Source of the DNA: Rhabditoides inermis
Taxonomy: Eukaryota > Nematoda > Chromadorea > Rhabditida > Rhabditidae
Assembly (NCBI GenBank): GCA_963966185.1
Contig: CAWZYM010000158.1
Coordinates: forward strand, 497,001-561,000
Direction: 5' to 3'
Length of the DNA stretch: 64,000 bases
This document shows, piece after piece, positions 56,467-64,000 of the stretch; the first letter of the stretch is position 1; each line of letters starts with the position of its first letter. The notes under the pieces are model-generated. The model had not been told where the DNA came from and searched no databases. It saw only the letters and a program-made list of their open reading frames with translations. The position numbers and the translations under genes were made by a program.

Positions 56467-57283
56467 GCCCCGCCCACACAAGCCACGCCTCTCCATACCA
56501 CCAATAGGGGCACTCGTTAGCTAGTCCGCACAGCCTTTTGCCATAGCCACAAAAGAATTTCAATACCAAGTGTGTGTGTCCCCGTCTGTTTTGCACTGCG
56601 AGAAGTGAGATCTCTCCGCGCGGCCCCAGCTTTGCCCCCTCTGACTAATCCATCTAGTCAACCAACACCTGTGCCATTTCCTCCCTACCGTATACCTATG
56701 CCACCTACAGTATGCCAACGTCAACGCCAGCGACGAATAAACATTGTTGTTATATACCACCCAATTCCGTCGCTGTTTTACGCATATGTACTATTTGAGA
56801 CAATTATAAATGTTTGTGCCCCAAACAACAGACAACGGACTGAGAACAGTGAATAGAGAGTCAGCACTTTATATATTTGTTCGTCGTGGTAAAAAAATCA
56901 CATAATCACAATCTCGCAAGTATAAAATATCATTTACAAATCGCGATAGAAGTTAGAGGCAAATGGGAAGTCATTTGGGAGGGATGAGTACAAAACAACA
57001 AAACGATACGAGAAGTAGAAAAAAGAGAGTGAAAACGGCGTGTGCAACAAAGTGAATTATGCAGAAAAGATCCTAAAATCGATCGTCAATTTCGATCGAC
57101 GTCATCTTGAGCCAAGCTTACGGTAGTTCTGGGATTCGACATATATAAAGCTAGAGGAAGACGAGAGAGTGCGTCGAGAGGGGAGACGCAGACATTATGG
57201 CGGAGGAAGGGAGGGGACTATGTACAAACGATTGCGCTGGCGTGGACCCGTCGTTTCCTAGTGGTGGAAGGGAGAGGAGGGGG
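56467..57283. other. Convergent 3' regions of flp-19 and abl-1
   Basis: Plus-strand AATAAA at about 56735 (flp-19). The remainder is presumed abl-1 3' UTR. No further coding signal. Confidence 0.5.

Positions 57284-64000
<6,717 letters not shown>

Overview
The window is nuclear DNA from a nematode, most likely a rhabditid or diplogastrid free-living species. The evidence is short GT-AG introns throughout, nematode-restricted genes (an Srg/Srv-type chemoreceptor, DUF316-like trypsin homologues, a FLP-19 neuropeptide precursor) and gene pairs that are also neighbours in Caenorhabditis elegans (lim-6/mksr-1, abl-1/flp-19). I could not run a search; product calls rest on reading conceptual translations and recalled family features.

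Layout. 1-9.9 kb (minus): mrpl-28, a single-exon HExxHxxGxxH metallopeptidase and ostd-1 (ribophorin II), closely spaced and possibly an operon, then importin-5 imb-3, one of whose introns is almost entirely transposon and tRNA-like sequence. 11.3-12.3 kb (plus): a small four-transmembrane protein. 12.7-18.3 kb (minus): an EMSY-like ENT-domain regulator. 19.2-20.1 kb (plus): rpl-19. 20.1-26.6 kb (minus): mksr-1/B9D1 (ciliary transition zone) and lim-6 (LMX-type LIM homeodomain). 27.7 kb: initiator tRNA-Met. 29.1-32.9 kb (plus): KIN17 with two tRNA genes in its introns, followed closely by parvulin pinn-4. 33.2-35.7 kb (minus): GPALPP1. 36.0-36.5 kb: a broken gene. 38.7-40.5 kb: a hexanucleotide satellite and a near-perfect 649-bp-offset duplication. 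40.5-46.5 kb: two trypsin-like genes on plus with an Srg-like GPCR between them on minus. 48.6-50.4 kb (minus): a two-domain C-type lectin with an in-frame stop codon and a retroelement fragment in an intron. 50.7-52.8 kb: two terminal-inverted-repeat elements. 53.1-56.5 kb (plus): flp-19, recovered only by joining three short phase-matched exons. 57.3-64 kb (minus): the C-terminal two thirds of abl-1, running off the right edge.

The window mixes housekeeping genes (ribosome, nuclear import, N-glycosylation, RNA/DNA repair) with environment-facing genes (proteases, lectin, chemoreceptor) and neuronal genes (lim-6, flp-19). The housekeeping parts are compact. The interval from 36 to 56 kb is accessory, with satellite, duplications, pseudogenes and transposons. 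I see no convincing novel multi-gene system. The most rewarding observations are the hidden neuropeptide gene, several well-delimited DNA transposons (one with a 9-bp target duplication next to a splice donor, one carrying a tRNA-like Pol III promoter inside TA-flanked inverted repeats) and a hairpin upstream of ostd-1.
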